Positions 15,584-25,505 are shown, counted from the stretch's first letter. The stretch: DNA of 64,000 nucleotides from Bradyrhizobium sp. CCBAU 53351 (GCF_015291745.1 NZ_CP030059.1:496001-560000); one strand, 5' to 3'. Numbers and translations are program-made. The notes: generated by a model from the sequence alone, not told the origin.

Positions 15584-18247
15584 CTAAGCTGCCGCCGCCT
15601 GCGCCGCCAGCAGCAGCTTCAGCTTCGCCGCCGGCACCGCCGGGCTGAACAGCCAGCCCTGCATCTGGCTGCAGCCGAGCTGGCGCAGCACCTCGCGCTG
15701 GGCTTCGGTCTCGACGCCTTCGGCGGTCGTCGCCATGCGGCGGGCCGCGGCCATGTGCACCACGGCCTGCACGATCGGCGAGGAATCTTCGGACTGGCCG
15801 ATGTCGCTGATGAAGCTGCGGTCGATCTTGATCTTGTCGAACGGGAAGCGGTGCAGATAGCTCAGCGACGAATAGCCGGTGCCGAAATCGTCGAGCGCGA
15901 TGCGCACGCCGAGCTCGCGCAGCTGCTGCAAAATCGTCAGCGCCTCCTCGTCGTCGCGGATCAGCACCGTCTCGGTGATCTCGAGCTCGAGCCGTCCGGG
16001 CGCCAGCCCCGACTCCGCGAGCGCGGCTGCGACCTTGAGCGCCAGCGTCCGCGAGCGGAACTGCACCGGAGAGACGTTGACCGCGATGTGAATCTGGCCG
16101 GGCCATGAGGCTGCCTCGCGGCAGGCCTGCCTCAAGACCCATTCGCCGATCTCGCCGATCAGCCCGGTGTCTTCCGCCACGGGAATGAAGTCTGCCGGCG
16201 AGATCATGCCGCGCTCCGGATGGCGCCAGCGCAACAGCGCCTCGCAGCCGGTTACGACGTTGGCCGCGAGATCGACCAGCGGCTGGTAGTGCACCTCGAA
16301 CTCGCCACGAACCAGCGCCTGGCGCAGATCGAGCTCGAGCTGACGGCGCAGCCGCGCCTTGGCGTCGTATTCGGGCGCGAAGATCCGGTAGGTGCGGCGC
16401 CCCTCCGACTTCGCCGCGTACATCGCCAGATCGGCGCGCTTGAGCAGATCGTCGAGATTGTCGCCATGATCGGGCGCGATCGCGATGCCGATGCTGGCGT
16501 CGGTCGGAATGTCCTGGCCCTTGCAGTCCACCGGCGCGCGCAACGCCGTGAGGATGTTCTCCGCCAGCGCCGTCAGCTCGGCCGGATCGCTCGTGCCGGC
16601 CTTGACGATGGCAAACTCGTCGCCCCCGAGCCGCGCGACGAGATCGTTGCCGGACACGCAGGCGCGCAGGCGGTTCGCGACCTGGCGGAGCAATTCGTCG
16701 CCGACCTCGTGTCCGAGCGAATCGTTGACGCCCTTGAACTCGTCGACGTCGATATAGAGGATGGCGAACGGCTTGCCTTCGCGGAGCTCGGCAACGCGCC
16801 GCTCCAGATGCCCGCGCATCAGCACGCGGTTCGGCAGATCGGTCAGCGCGTCGTAATGCGCCATATGGGCGATGCGCTCGTCGGCGCGGATGCGGTCGGT
16901 GACGTCCTCGTGGGTCGCGAGCCAGCCGCCGGCGGCGCCGGGCTGGTTCTTGATCTCGATCAGGCGGCCGTCGGCGGTTTCGACGATGGCGGTCTGGGTA
17001 CGCCCGACATTGCTCAGGATGTCGTCGCAATAGGACGAGACGTCGCCGTGGAACGATCCGGTGTCGTGACGATGCTGGATGACGTCGCGGAACGCGGCGC
17101 CGGGCTTCACCACGTCAGGGGACAAGCCGTACATCTCGATGTAGCGCCGGTTGCAGACGATCAGCCGCTCGTCCTGATCGAACATCAGGAGTCCTTGTGT
17201 CATCGTGTTCATCGCGGTGTCGAGCCGCTGCTTCTCGAGCGAGAGCCGGCCCGTCATCTGACGGAAGATCAGGAATAGCGTGAGCACCAAGAGGCCGATC
17301 GACGCCACGGCGACGGTGACGAAGAATTTCGTCTGCGTGCGCCAGGTCGCGAGCGTCGCGTCCAGCGACTTGGTCGCGACCACGACCAGCGGCTCGCCGG
17401 CGAGCAGACGTGAGGCGACGATGCGGTCCTTGCCGTCGATCGGGCTTGCGAGCTGCATGGAGACGAAGGTGCGATCGAACACCGCCATCTGTTCCGGGCT
17501 GCCCTTGCGGAAATTCTGCCCGATCATGGCATCGACACGCGGCATGCGCGCGAGCAGCTGGCCGTTCTGATGGTGCATGGCGATCGAGGATTCCTCGCCC
17601 AGCCCGGTCGAGGCGAAGAACGACTCGAGTTGCTCGGGCGCGATCGCGCGCGAGACCAGCCCGAGGAACTCGCCGTGCGGACCTGAAACGCGCCGCGCGA
17701 ACACGATCGCCGGCCCGGTGCCGAACCGGCCGGGCACGACCTCGATCTCTTCCTGCGAGGCGGGATCGTTCTTGAGGCGGTTGAAATAGCCGCGGTCGGC
17801 GACCGAGATATCGGGGACCGGCCAGCGCCGCGACGAGTTGATCAGCATGCCGCGGGAATCGAACAGATTGGCACCGGCCACGTCGGACCAGCCGCTGGCT
17901 TTTGCACGCAGCAGCTCGTGCATGGCCAGCGTGCCCATCTCGCTGCGGAACACATCGACGGAGGCGATGCCGCGGCTCTCGAGCTCGGCGATGATGCTCT
18001 TCTGCAGCACCGCGAAATCCTCGAACTCGCGGTCGAAATGGCGGGCCAGCAGGCGCACGGAGCTTTCGAGGTGGTCACGGCCGCTCTCGATCGCATTCTG
18101 CCGGAAGCGGTCGACGGTGAGCGCGGTGCCGACGGCCGTCGCGGCCATCAGCACGAAGCCGCCGGCGATCAACCATGTCAGCGGCGCCCCACGCCAACGG
18201 CGGAGCAACGCGCGTCCTCGCGCGCTCCATCGCATCGATGTGCCCAT
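15584..18247 (-). CDS. Membrane GGDEF-EAL protein with Cache-like sensor and PAS domain
   Basis: The protein has 887 aa. It has TM1 at about 24-44, a periplasmic Cache-like sensor at about 50-300, TM2 at about 307-328, a PAS domain at about 343-450, GGDEF (intact motif at 541-545) and EAL (E669-A-L). Substrate and metal residues of the phosphodiesterase are retained in NVSPVQF, ITETVL, DDFGTGYSS, KIDRSF and AEGVET. Both c-di-GMP synthesis and hydrolysis are therefore possible, switched by a periplasmic ligand. It is a single gene, convergent with the ABC operon. The ATG start lies 4 codons before a second ATG. Typical members have the same length and order. Confidence 0.95.
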   Translation of the reverse strand: MGTSMRWSARGRALLRRWRGAPLTWLIAGGFVLMAATAVGTALTVDRFRQNAIESGRDHLESSVRLLARHFDREFEDFAVLQKSIIAELESRGIASVDVFRSEMGTLAMHELLRAKASGWSDVAGANLFDSRGMLINSSRRWPVPDISVADRGYFNRLKNDPASQEEIEVVPGRFGTGPAIVFARRVSGPHGEFLGLVSRAIAPEQLESFFASTGLGEESSIAMHHQNGQLLARMPRVDAMIGQNFRKGSPEQMAVFDRTFVSMQLASPIDGKDRIVASRLLAGEPLVVVATKSLDATLATWRTQTKFFVTVAVASIGLLVLTLFLIFRQMTGRLSLEKQRLDTAMNTMTQGLLMFDQDERLIVCNRRYIEMYGLSPDVVKPGAAFRDVIQHRHDTGSFHGDVSSYCDDILSNVGRTQTAIVETADGRLIEIKNQPGAAGGWLATHEDVTDRIRADERIAHMAHYDALTDLPNRVLMRGHLERRVAELREGKPFAILYIDVDEFKGVNDSLGHEVGDELLRQVANRLRACVSGNDLVARLGGDEFAIVKAGTSDPAELTALAENILTALRAPVDCKGQDIPTDASIGIAIAPDHGDNLDDLLKRADLAMYAAKSEGRRTYRIFAPEYDAKARLRRQLELDLRQALVRGEFEVHYQPLVDLAANVVTGCEALLRWRHPERGMISPADFIPVAEDTGLIGEIGEWVLRQACREAASWPGQIHIAVNVSPVQFRSRTLALKVAAALAESGLAPGRLELEITETVLIRDDEEALTILQQLRELGVRIALDDFGTGYSSLSYLHRFPFDKIKIDRSFISDIGQSEDSSPIVQAVVHMAAARRMATTAEGVETEAQREVLRQLGCSQMQGWLFSPAVPAAKLKLLLAAQAAAA

Positions 18248-18451
18248 GCAGCCCTCCCGTGGGATGCAAGATGCGGCAAAACCGACAAGACCCGGTTACC
18301 AGTAAGGGTTAGCCAAATGTAAATCGGAGCGGAATCAGGAGGTTGGCTTCCTGAGCAAAGCAACCGCAGATCGAGACCCCGCATGGTGCCGCGACGGAAG
18401 CGTGTTCCCTCCTTCGCGAGGGGAGGAACGGAGAGAGCATCGTTGCGGCAT

Positions 18452-19204
18452 CTACCGCTTGATCTCCCAGTTCAACGCTTCCGCGTTGCTCTTGGCGAAC
18501 ATCCTGGGCACGTCGAAGGTCCCCGTCTTGAGGTCGTAGCGGCAGCGCCAATTGGCGAGGCCCTTCACCGCGACGTTCTTCGGATGATTGTCCATTTCGC
18601 CTGACAGCGAGATCAGGAGATAGCGGTTGTTGGGCCAGTCGACACCGAGCCAGCGATAGGCATCCTCGGTGCCCTTCATCAGATTGGCCGAGATGTGGTA
18701 GTCGAGCTTCATGTTCTTGGTGTCGGGCCGGCTGTGGAAATAGGCCCAGGCGAGGTCGCTGAGCGACTGCTTCGTCGCGTTGACGAAGGCGCCGTTCTCG
18801 ACATGGTAGAGAAACAGATCCTGCGAGCCCGAGCCGGTCTTCTGCATCCGCACCAGCCATTGCGAGTCGCTGGTGAAGCGGAAGCCGGCGCCATAGCCTT
18901 GCTCGGGCTTCAGCTCCGTCATCTGGTTGCCGCGCCGTGCCCAGACCTGCCATTTGACCTCGAAGAGGTCTTCACTGTCCTTCATGTACTGCTCGAGCCT
19001 GGTGGCGCCGTCGGGCGAGGTGAAGGCGAGGTCGGCATTGTCGGTGAGGACGAACCCCGGCGGCGGACCGGAGGCGGCGAGCGCAGGGGAGGCGGCGAGC
19101 ATCAGGACCAGCGTCAGCCCAAATGACAGAGTTGGCGCGGCACGGGAAAATACGGTCACGGCAAAATTCCCTTGAAGAAATGCCGCGAGTGCGGCCTTGA
19201 TCAT
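18452..19204 (-). CDS. Secreted hypothetical protein, 250 aa
   Basis: A long N-terminal region with a hydrophobic core (LSFGLTLVLMLAASPALAASG) points to export. The mature part has a beta-rich look with conserved-type phrases (EDLFEVKWQVWARRGNQMTE, GYGAGFRFTSDSQWLVRMQK) and a single late cysteine (NWRCRYD). I do not recognise the family. It lies in the same direction as the GGDEF-EAL gene but is separated by 204 bp, so it probably has its own promoter. Confidence 0.78.
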   Translation of the reverse strand: MIKAALAAFLQGNFAVTVFSRAAPTLSFGLTLVLMLAASPALAASGPPPGFVLTDNADLAFTSPDGATRLEQYMKDSEDLFEVKWQVWARRGNQMTELKPEQGYGAGFRFTSDSQWLVRMQKTGSGSQDLFLYHVENGAFVNATKQSLSDLAWAYFHSRPDTKNMKLDYHISANLMKGTEDAYRWLGVDWPNNRYLLISLSGEMDNHPKNVAVKGLANWRCRYDLKTGTFDVPRMFAKSNAEALNWEIKR

Positions 19205-19341
19205 TGGACACCCGCACCGTGGCGCCGGTTCATCCCTGATAGCGCCGGGACGGCGCTATCATCCCATCGACCGTCTTGCTGCCGCAGCCAAATCGGCGCA
19301 ATTTGCCGGTCCCGGTCGATTTGCCAATTAAGGTTTTTCCG

Positions 19342-20397
19342 ATGATTACCGCATCCAAGGCCTTCATTGCTTTCTGCCTGCTCGCGCTGGTCGGCACGGT
19401 GCTGGTGATCGGCCCGACCGAGCTGCGCCGCCTGCTGCCTGACGGAAGCAAGACCATGGTCGCCGCCAAGCCGGAAGCCAAGGTCGAACCCAGAGCCGAG
19501 GCCAAGGTCGAGCTCAAGCCTGAGCCGAAACCGGAACAGCCCAAAGCGGACCAGCCCAAGCTGGCCGCCGTGACGCCGCCTGCACCTGAACCTGCGCCAG
19601 CGGCGGTCCCGGCCGCCGAGCCCAAGCCCGAGTCCGCGTCCAAGGCGCCTCTACTGGCCGAGACCCAAAAGCTCGCCACGGCGCTGCCCGATCTCGCGCC
19701 GGTCAAGCCGCCGCCGGCGGTCGCCGACACCGGCCCCCGTTTCGACGTCGCCCGCGTCGACGATCACGGCGAGGCGGCGGTGATCGCGGGCCAGGCCGCG
19801 CCGGGTGCCAGGGTCGAGCTGCTGCGCGACGGCAAGCCGCTCGACAGTGCGATTGCCGACGCCTCGGGCCAGTTCGTGATGACCCCGCCGCAGCTTCCCG
19901 CCGGATCCTATGAGTTGACGCTGCGGGCCAAGGCGCCGGATGGCACGGTCACGCAGTCCGGCCGGACCATGCCGGTGACCATCGCCGAGGCGCCGCCGCC
20001 GCCCGCGCGCCCGGCGCCGGTTGCGAAGCAAGAGAACAGGCAAGAGCCGAAGCAGGCCGAGAAGGCGGATGACAAATCGGACGTCGTGGCCGCCCTGCCG
20101 TCGGCCTCGCCGCGTCTGGCGTCAGCTGCCCGGCCGAAACCCAGGGTCATGGCGCGCGCGCCCGCGGCGACCACGGTGGCCTCGGCCTCGCCGGCCGACG
20201 CGCTTCACGCCGCACCGGCGGAGGCCGGCGGCAGCCGGGTGATCTCCCGCGGCGACAGCCTGTGGACGCTCAGCCGGCTCGCCTATGGCGACGGCGCCCG
20301 CTACGCCGTGATCTTCAACGCCAACCGCGACAAGATCCACAATCCCAATCTGATCTATCCCGGCCAGACCTTCGTGATGCCGCAAAAGGCGGAGTGA
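19342..20397 (+). CDS. LysM-domain protein with Pro/Ala/Lys-rich linker
   Basis: The protein has 351 aa. A hydrophobic N-terminus (AFIAFCLLALVGTVLVIG) acts as signal anchor. It is followed by a long disordered PEAKVE/PEPKPEQ-rich linker (about 35-110), an Ig-like segment (ARVDDHGEAAVIAGQAAPGA...), a second Ala/Pro linker, and a C-terminal LysM motif (about 300-348: ISRGDSLWTLSRLAYGDGAR ... IHNPNLIYPGQTFVMP) that binds peptidoglycan. It is probably tethered to the inner membrane and reaches the wall. The ATG at 19342 precedes the hydrophobic stretch; the upstream in-frame ATG at 19276 would bury it. Confidence 0.88.
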   Translation: MITASKAFIAFCLLALVGTVLVIGPTELRRLLPDGSKTMVAAKPEAKVEPRAEAKVELKPEPKPEQPKADQPKLAAVTPPAPEPAPAAVPAAEPKPESASKAPLLAETQKLATALPDLAPVKPPPAVADTGPRFDVARVDDHGEAAVIAGQAAPGARVELLRDGKPLDSAIADASGQFVMTPPQLPAGSYELTLRAKAPDGTVTQSGRTMPVTIAEAPPPPARPAPVAKQENRQEPKQAEKADDKSDVVAALPSASPRLASAARPKPRVMARAPAATTVASASPADALHAAPAEAGGSRVISRGDSLWTLSRLAYGDGARYAVIFNANRDKIHNPNLIYPGQTFVMPQKAE

Positions 20398-20531
20398 GCG
20401 AGCGTCCCCGCGTCGTTCGTGCAGGGCATTTGAGAACGCCCCGCGACGCTTTGCCCTGCATCCCCCGGGAACAATTGGTTCCCTCGCGCGTCATTTGCCT
20501 GCGGCGCAGTGCGCGCTTGGAGGAGGCCGAA

Positions 20532-21866
20532 TTGGTCAGGTCGGCGGTCATGTCGGGACGCATGGGACTGGCGCTGACCGGAGCGACCCTCCTGATTGCG
20601 GCCGTGCTGCTGCCCGAGAGAGCCGAGGCCCAGTTCGGTTTGCGCGGCGGTCCATTCGGCGTCGCGCGTTTCGCCGTCGGCCACGTGATCGGCATGTCGC
20701 GCCTGCGCCATTCCCGCATGGCGGTGCGGGGCGGCCGCTACCGCTCCGCTGCGCTGAGATCGCAAGATCCACGTCAAGACCCGCGCGGTGCCGAGCGCGG
20801 CCAGCTTGCCAACCCCTATGTTCTGCGCGCGGCGCTGACGGCGCAAGCCGCGCTTGCGGGCTGGCAGGGCGGCCGCCGCGCGCAAGGCTGGTGGCGTCAT
20901 CCCGACGGCAGCTATGGCTGGGTCGGGCCGGTGTTCTGGCCGTTCGCGCATGACGACCTCACCAATGCTGTGATCTCGGGCGATGCGACCAGCCTCTCGC
21001 TCTACGGCTATGGCGACATCTATGCCGCGATCTTCGCGCCCTATGCGGCGACCGAGCTCGCGGCCTACACCGCGCCGCAGGGCAAACGCGCGCGCCGGAT
21101 TCCATCGGCGCAGAACGTCTGCGATGCCAGCGAACCCGGCGGCTTCCCGGTGGATCGCATCGCCGCGGCCGTAGCGCCGAACGAATTGCAACGCACTGCG
21201 CTCGACGAACTCGTGACGGCCTGGAGCGAAGCCCGCGACAGCATCCGTGCCGCCTGCCCATCGCAAGTGCCCGAGACCGCGGCGGAGCGCCTCGGCCTCA
21301 TGCGCGAGCGGCTCGAAGCCATGATCAAGGCCCTGGACGCGGTCGCACCGCCGCTGTCGAAGTTCACTAGCCTGCTCGACGACGATCAGAAGGCCCGGCT
21401 CAATGCCATCGCCGATCAGCGCCGCGCCGCGTTTGCGTCGATGCAGCGCAAGGATTCGAACAAAGGCGCGAACAAGGATCCGAGCAAGGATGCGCAGGCG
21501 GCCGCCGCCTGCAGCGCCGACGCCGATCCCCGCTATGACGAGAAGCTGCAGCGTCAATACGAGCAGCTGGTGCAGCAGCAATGGCCTGCGGGCGACATCG
21601 CTACCACGCTGCGCCTCGACGAGACCGCCCGCGCCCGCCTCGAGGTGCTGCAGGACACCACCCTGCGTACCATGGAAACGCTGAGCGCGTGCCCTACGGA
21701 GGCAGCCGCGACGCCGCAGGCCCGCCTCACCGCCGCGAAGGCGCGGCTGCAGACGATGCTTGCGGCCGTGAACGCCGTCACCGATGCGCTCGATGATTTC
21801 GAGGCTGATCTGAGCGATGAGCAGAAGGCGGGGTTCGAGGCGATCGGGCCGAAGCGCGGGGCGTGA
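20532..21866 (+). CDS. Periplasmic Spy/LTXXQ-type protein with two repeats
   Basis: The protein has about 444 aa with a signal peptide (MGLALTGATLLIAAVLLPERAEAQ). A Gly/Arg-rich N-terminal part precedes two helical units, at about 195-300 and 330-435. Each contains an LTxxQ-like start and the paired phrases LDDDQKARLNAIADQ and LSDEQKAGFEAIGPK, the pattern of Spy/CpxP-type periplasmic chaperones. Start choice: TTG at 20532 sits 5 nt after AGGAGG, whereas the ATG at 20550 is 23 nt away. Both give the same signal peptide. The stop directly abuts the stop of the opposite-strand gene (TGATCA), leaving no room for a terminator. Confidence 0.82.
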   Translation: MVRSAVMSGRMGLALTGATLLIAAVLLPERAEAQFGLRGGPFGVARFAVGHVIGMSRLRHSRMAVRGGRYRSAALRSQDPRQDPRGAERGQLANPYVLRAALTAQAALAGWQGGRRAQGWWRHPDGSYGWVGPVFWPFAHDDLTNAVISGDATSLSLYGYGDIYAAIFAPYAATELAAYTAPQGKRARRIPSAQNVCDASEPGGFPVDRIAAAVAPNELQRTALDELVTAWSEARDSIRAACPSQVPETAAERLGLMRERLEAMIKALDAVAPPLSKFTSLLDDDQKARLNAIADQRRAAFASMQRKDSNKGANKDPSKDAQAAAACSADADPRYDEKLQRQYEQLVQQQWPAGDIATTLRLDETARARLEVLQDTTLRTMETLSACPTEAAATPQARLTAAKARLQTMLAAVNAVTDALDDFEADLSDEQKAGFEAIGPKRGA

Positions 21867-22733
21867 TCAGCCGCACGCCCAGTCGAACTTCATGTCCTTG
21901 AAGTCGAGCTGCGCGTTGCCGCCGCCGAAATTGTAGCCGCCGAAATATTCCTCGAACTCGATATAGAACGGGCTCATCTCCGGCACCTGCTGGCAGGGCC
22001 GCATGGTGCCGCCGAGATGGTCGCGGGCGTAATCCTTGGCCCAATCATGCAGGCGGTAGTTCTCGGTGGTCGGGACGCCGCCGGCAAAATAATAGTAGGA
22101 CTGATAGTCGCTCGGCGGGTTGCGCGGGATATGCGGATCTTGCGGGGCCTTGCCGGCGTTGGGATCGGTCGCGCGCGGCATCAGGCCGATCGCGAGGGTT
22201 TCGGCCAGATCGGCACGCGGAGGGCGGGCGAACATCTTCTGCGCGAAGGGCGGGGCGGCCTCGAAGAAAGCGCAGGCGCCGCCGACATCGAGCCAGCGTG
22301 GCCGATCGGCCGTCGCCAGCGCAAGCGGCGCCGGCGGTGTCGCGAACGGGCCTTCGTATTCGGCTTTGGTCAGCAGCAGCGCGGCATATTCGTAGTCGAG
22401 AATGTCGGTCATGCGCGACAGGCGCGGATGCGAGGGCCGCGCCATGACCGCGTTCCGGACTTCAGGATCATCAGGCGCGCCGCCGTCATTGTGATCGGGC
22501 GGGGTGGCGAAGAACGACACTGCGACGATGTCCTCGCCATGCACGCGATAATCCTCCGGCAGCTTCAGCGTGAAGCCGTGCATCAGCGGATAGCCGGTGA
22601 CGGGATCGAGCGGCCATTGCTCGCTCGAGATGCCCGGCGGCAACCCATAGACCCAGCCCTGGTCGCGCGCCCGGTTAGCGGGCCGGTCCAGCATCTGCAG
22701 ATCATAAGCACGCGAAGGCAAGGCAAACGCCAC
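21867..22733 (-). CDS. Hypothetical protein, possibly DUF1963/YwqG-like
   Basis: The protein has about 288 aa. The N-terminal phrase WVYGLPPGISSEQWPLD, with PVTGYPLMHGFTLKLP, and the C-terminal Gly/Phe-rich FEEYFGGYNFGGGNAQL resemble the layout of YwqG/DUF1963 proteins, but this is a weak pattern match. There is no signal peptide. A GTG at 22733 with GGAGA upstream was chosen as start; ATG 22694 (MLDRPAN) is the alternative, and the frame continues upstream to 22868. It is convergent with the Spy-like gene with zero spacing. Confidence 0.7.
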   Translation of the reverse strand: MAFALPSRAYDLQMLDRPANRARDQGWVYGLPPGISSEQWPLDPVTGYPLMHGFTLKLPEDYRVHGEDIVAVSFFATPPDHNDGGAPDDPEVRNAVMARPSHPRLSRMTDILDYEYAALLLTKAEYEGPFATPPAPLALATADRPRWLDVGGACAFFEAAPPFAQKMFARPPRADLAETLAIGLMPRATDPNAGKAPQDPHIPRNPPSDYQSYYYFAGGVPTTENYRLHDWAKDYARDHLGGTMRPCQQVPEMSPFYIEFEEYFGGYNFGGGNAQLDFKDMKFDWACG

Positions 22734-22915
22734 GGACCGTCTCCATCCAGGTTCGAGCCTCGCCGTTGAGGCGAGGGTTAGTCGCGGGGAAGGGGGATGT
22801 GGTTCGGAGGATGACGGGATGATGCAGCTCCGCCGATGTTTTGGCCGATGTGTCAAAGAGCCTTGCAATCCGGCGTCTGGGCAATCCCGTAACTCATTGA
22901 TCTTGCAGACCCCGC

Positions 22916-22939
22916 CTACTGTGCATGGGGTTGTTTTTC
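22916..22939 (+). repeat. Dispersed 24-bp intergenic repeat, copy A
   Basis: The 24 bases starting ctactgtgcatgggg and ending gtttttc recur exactly at 54281-54304. They lie in the 324-bp gap 22734-23057 between two minus-strand genes, just before the large inverted repeat at 22957. The gap holds no gene that I can support. Confidence 0.7.
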
Positions 22940-22956
22940 ATGTTTTGCTTGAGGCC

Positions 22957-23041
22957 GTAGCCCGGATGGAGCGACGCGCAATCCGGGACTTCTGTCGATT
23001 GTGGCACTCCCCCGGATTTCGCGTCGCTCCATCCGGGCTAC
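22957..23041. repeat. Long inverted repeat (31-bp arms), Bradyrhizobium-type palindromic element
   Basis: The left arm is 22957-22987 (gtagcccggatggagcgacg...ccggg) and the right arm 23011-23041 (cccggat...cgtcgctccatccgggctac), with a 23-nt loop and only a few arm mismatches. It lies 16 bp beyond the stop of the adenylate cyclase gene, so its transcript would form a very stable hairpin at the 3' end. It may act as a terminator or stabiliser. Confidence 0.85.
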
Positions 23042-23057
23042 GATGCCGCTGCAGCCG

Positions 23058-25505
23058 CTATCCCCGCATCCGCACCGCGGCCGCGTCCACCACGTTGTCC
23101 GCCTCCTCGTGCCAGCTCAGGATCTCCATCGCCAGCACGGGGTGGTTGAAGCCCTTGAGCTGGAGATCGTCGAGCGGCTGCGCTTCGACCCAGGGCTCGA
23201 CCATGCCGTAGACGCGGCGGCTCACCACGATCTGGTTGGGCTTGGCCTCGCCGCACAGGCGCGAGGCGAGGTTGGTGACGCTGCCGATCGCGGCATATTC
23301 CAGCCGCTGCTCGAAGCCGACCTGGCCGAGCGTGGCATAGCCGAGCGCGATGCCGATACCGAAGCCGAGGCTGTGTCCGCGGTTGCGCCAGCGCTCGGTG
23401 AGGGGACCGATGGTGTCGCGCATCTCCACCGCCATCTTCACGGCGCGCCTGGTGTGGTCCTCGAACTGGATCGGCGCGTTGAACAGGATCATCACGCCGT
23501 CGCCGGCATATTTGTCGAGCGTGCCCTCGTATTTGAAGATCAGCTCGCCGAGCGCTGCGTGATACTCGCGCAGCACGTTCATCGCCTCTTCCGGCTCGGT
23601 CGCCTCCGTGAACGCGGTGAAGCCGCGCAAATCGCAGAACACCACCGTCACCTCGCGGCGCTGGCTGGTGAGCAGTCCCTCGGGGCTGTCGGAGGAGGCG
23701 ATCAGCTGCGCCACCTGCGGCGCCAGGAAGCGCTCGAGCTTGCGGATGCGCTCGATCTCGCCGAGCTGGGTCTGGACCCGCTCCTCCAGCGACTTGTTCC
23801 AGTCCTTCAGCTGCTCGGTTTGCCTCCGCAGCTGGTCGGCTTGCGCACGGACGGTCTCGTTCGCCGCCCCGAGCTCGCGGCCCTTGTGATCGACCTCGGT
23901 GAACAGGCGCGCATTGCGCATCGCCAGCACGGCCTGGTTGGCGAAGGTGCGCATCAGGCCGATGATGCTAGGTGCGAACTCGCCGCCGGCGCGGCGCAGC
24001 ACCACAAGCGAGCCGAGCGTGCCCTGCTGGTCGACCAGCGGCACCACAAGCACCGAGTGGAAGCCGGCCGCGAGCGCGACCTCGCGCAGCGGCTGCTCGG
24101 CGGCCTGTTCGAGATCGGCCAGCGCGATCGGCTCGCCGCTCCCAGCGGCATCGCTCAGGATGTTCTCGCCGTCGTCGATGGTGACATGCGCGCCGTCGGC
24201 GGATTTGTCGATGCCGCCGGCCTCGACCAGGTTGAAGCGGCGCCGCTCGGCATCGAAGCCGTAGATCAGCACGGCATCGGCATGGGTGATCTCGATCGCG
24301 CGCGCGGCGATCGTCGACAGCACGGCGTTGAGATCGAGCGAGGCGGCGAGCGCGCGGCCGACCTCCTCCAGCACCTTCAGCTCGTTGATGGACTGCGCGA
24401 GGTCGCGCGTGCGCTCCTCGACCTTGGTCTCCAGGTTCGAATAGGTCTCCTGGATCTGGCCGGCCATCCGGTTGAACTGACCGGCGAGGTCCTCCAGCTC
24501 GTCCGAGGTGTGCACGTCGATGCGGTGACTGAAATCGCCTTCGCCGAGCAGTTGCGCGCCATCACGCAGCGCCGTGATCGGGATGATCATGCGGCGGGCG
24601 AGCAGCGTGCCGGCGAGGATCGCGACCATCAGGCCGATGCCGATCAGCAGCGCGATGCGCACCAGCTGGTCGCGGATCGGCATCAGGGCCTGCGTGGTCG
24701 GCTGCTCGAACAGCACGCTCCAGCCGAGCTTGGGCACGGTGCTCGCGGCGCTCATCACCGAATGCCCGTTGAAGTCGGTGCCCGTGCTGTCGCCCTCGTG
24801 GCCGGGCGCGATCGCGGCCGCGACCTGCGGCAGCTTCGACAGATCCTTGCCGACCTCGGGGCCCTTCGAGGACGTCGCCAGCACGCGGCCGCGCGGATCG
24901 ACCACATAGGCGAAGGCGGCCTTGCCGACCTGCGCGTCGGACAGGAAGTCGGAGAGAAAGCCGAGATCGATCTCGGCCACGGTGACGCCGGCATTGAAGC
25001 CGGAATGCGCCACCGAGATCGACATCAACGGCGTGCCGCCGGCGAACCAGGCCGGCGCATAGCTGACGCCGCGGGCAACGGTCTCGGTAAAGCGGATGTC
25101 GCGGGAAAGGTCCGCGTTGCTGCCGGTCGTGGTCGACTGGCGCGAGACGCGCAGCACCTCGCGGCCTTCGCCATTGAGCTGGAACAGCTGGTTGACGACA
25201 GAGACCTGGTGCAGCAGCGACGCATAGTCGGCGCGGCGCTTCTCGAGCGTGTCCTGGCTCGCCCGCGTCACCCAGCTGATCTGGCGATCGAGCTCGGAGA
25301 TCGACTGCTCGATGCGCCGGGCGGCGCTCTGCGCCTTGTCCTCCAGGCCGTCGGTCAGCTGTGTCTTGGTGGCGCGGTAGGAGATCCAGGTCTCCATCGC
25401 ACCGTTGACGGCGAGGACGAACACGACGAGGCCGACGAGGGAGACGACGTATTTGGCGAACAGGCCCCCGCGCAGAGATCGTGTCTTGTCGTTCGCTCCT
25501 GCCAT
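23058..25505 (-). CDS. Membrane-bound class III adenylate/guanylate cyclase with Cache, HAMP and GAF domains
   Basis: The protein has 815 aa. TM1 is at about 18-36, an extracytoplasmic Cache-like domain at about 40-280, TM2 at about 285-308 and HAMP at about 309-362 (LLARRMIIPITALRDGAQLL). A GAF domain at about 390-530 follows, then a coiled coil (about 540-600) and the cyclase domain (about 610-800). Metal Asp residues occur in VVFCDLRGFTAFTE and KYAGDGVMILF. The purine/transition-state residues N and R occur in AIGSVTNLASRL, so it looks active. The product (probably cAMP) could serve the Crp-like regulator at 28102. Transcribed alone. Confidence 0.94.
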   Translation of the reverse strand: MAGANDKTRSLRGGLFAKYVVSLVGLVVFVLAVNGAMETWISYRATKTQLTDGLEDKAQSAARRIEQSISELDRQISWVTRASQDTLEKRRADYASLLHQVSVVNQLFQLNGEGREVLRVSRQSTTTGSNADLSRDIRFTETVARGVSYAPAWFAGGTPLMSISVAHSGFNAGVTVAEIDLGFLSDFLSDAQVGKAAFAYVVDPRGRVLATSSKGPEVGKDLSKLPQVAAAIAPGHEGDSTGTDFNGHSVMSAASTVPKLGWSVLFEQPTTQALMPIRDQLVRIALLIGIGLMVAILAGTLLARRMIIPITALRDGAQLLGEGDFSHRIDVHTSDELEDLAGQFNRMAGQIQETYSNLETKVEERTRDLAQSINELKVLEEVGRALAASLDLNAVLSTIAARAIEITHADAVLIYGFDAERRRFNLVEAGGIDKSADGAHVTIDDGENILSDAAGSGEPIALADLEQAAEQPLREVALAAGFHSVLVVPLVDQQGTLGSLVVLRRAGGEFAPSIIGLMRTFANQAVLAMRNARLFTEVDHKGRELGAANETVRAQADQLRRQTEQLKDWNKSLEERVQTQLGEIERIRKLERFLAPQVAQLIASSDSPEGLLTSQRREVTVVFCDLRGFTAFTEATEPEEAMNVLREYHAALGELIFKYEGTLDKYAGDGVMILFNAPIQFEDHTRRAVKMAVEMRDTIGPLTERWRNRGHSLGFGIGIALGYATLGQVGFEQRLEYAAIGSVTNLASRLCGEAKPNQIVVSRRVYGMVEPWVEAQPLDDLQLKGFNHPVLAMEILSWHEEADNVVDAAAVRMRG

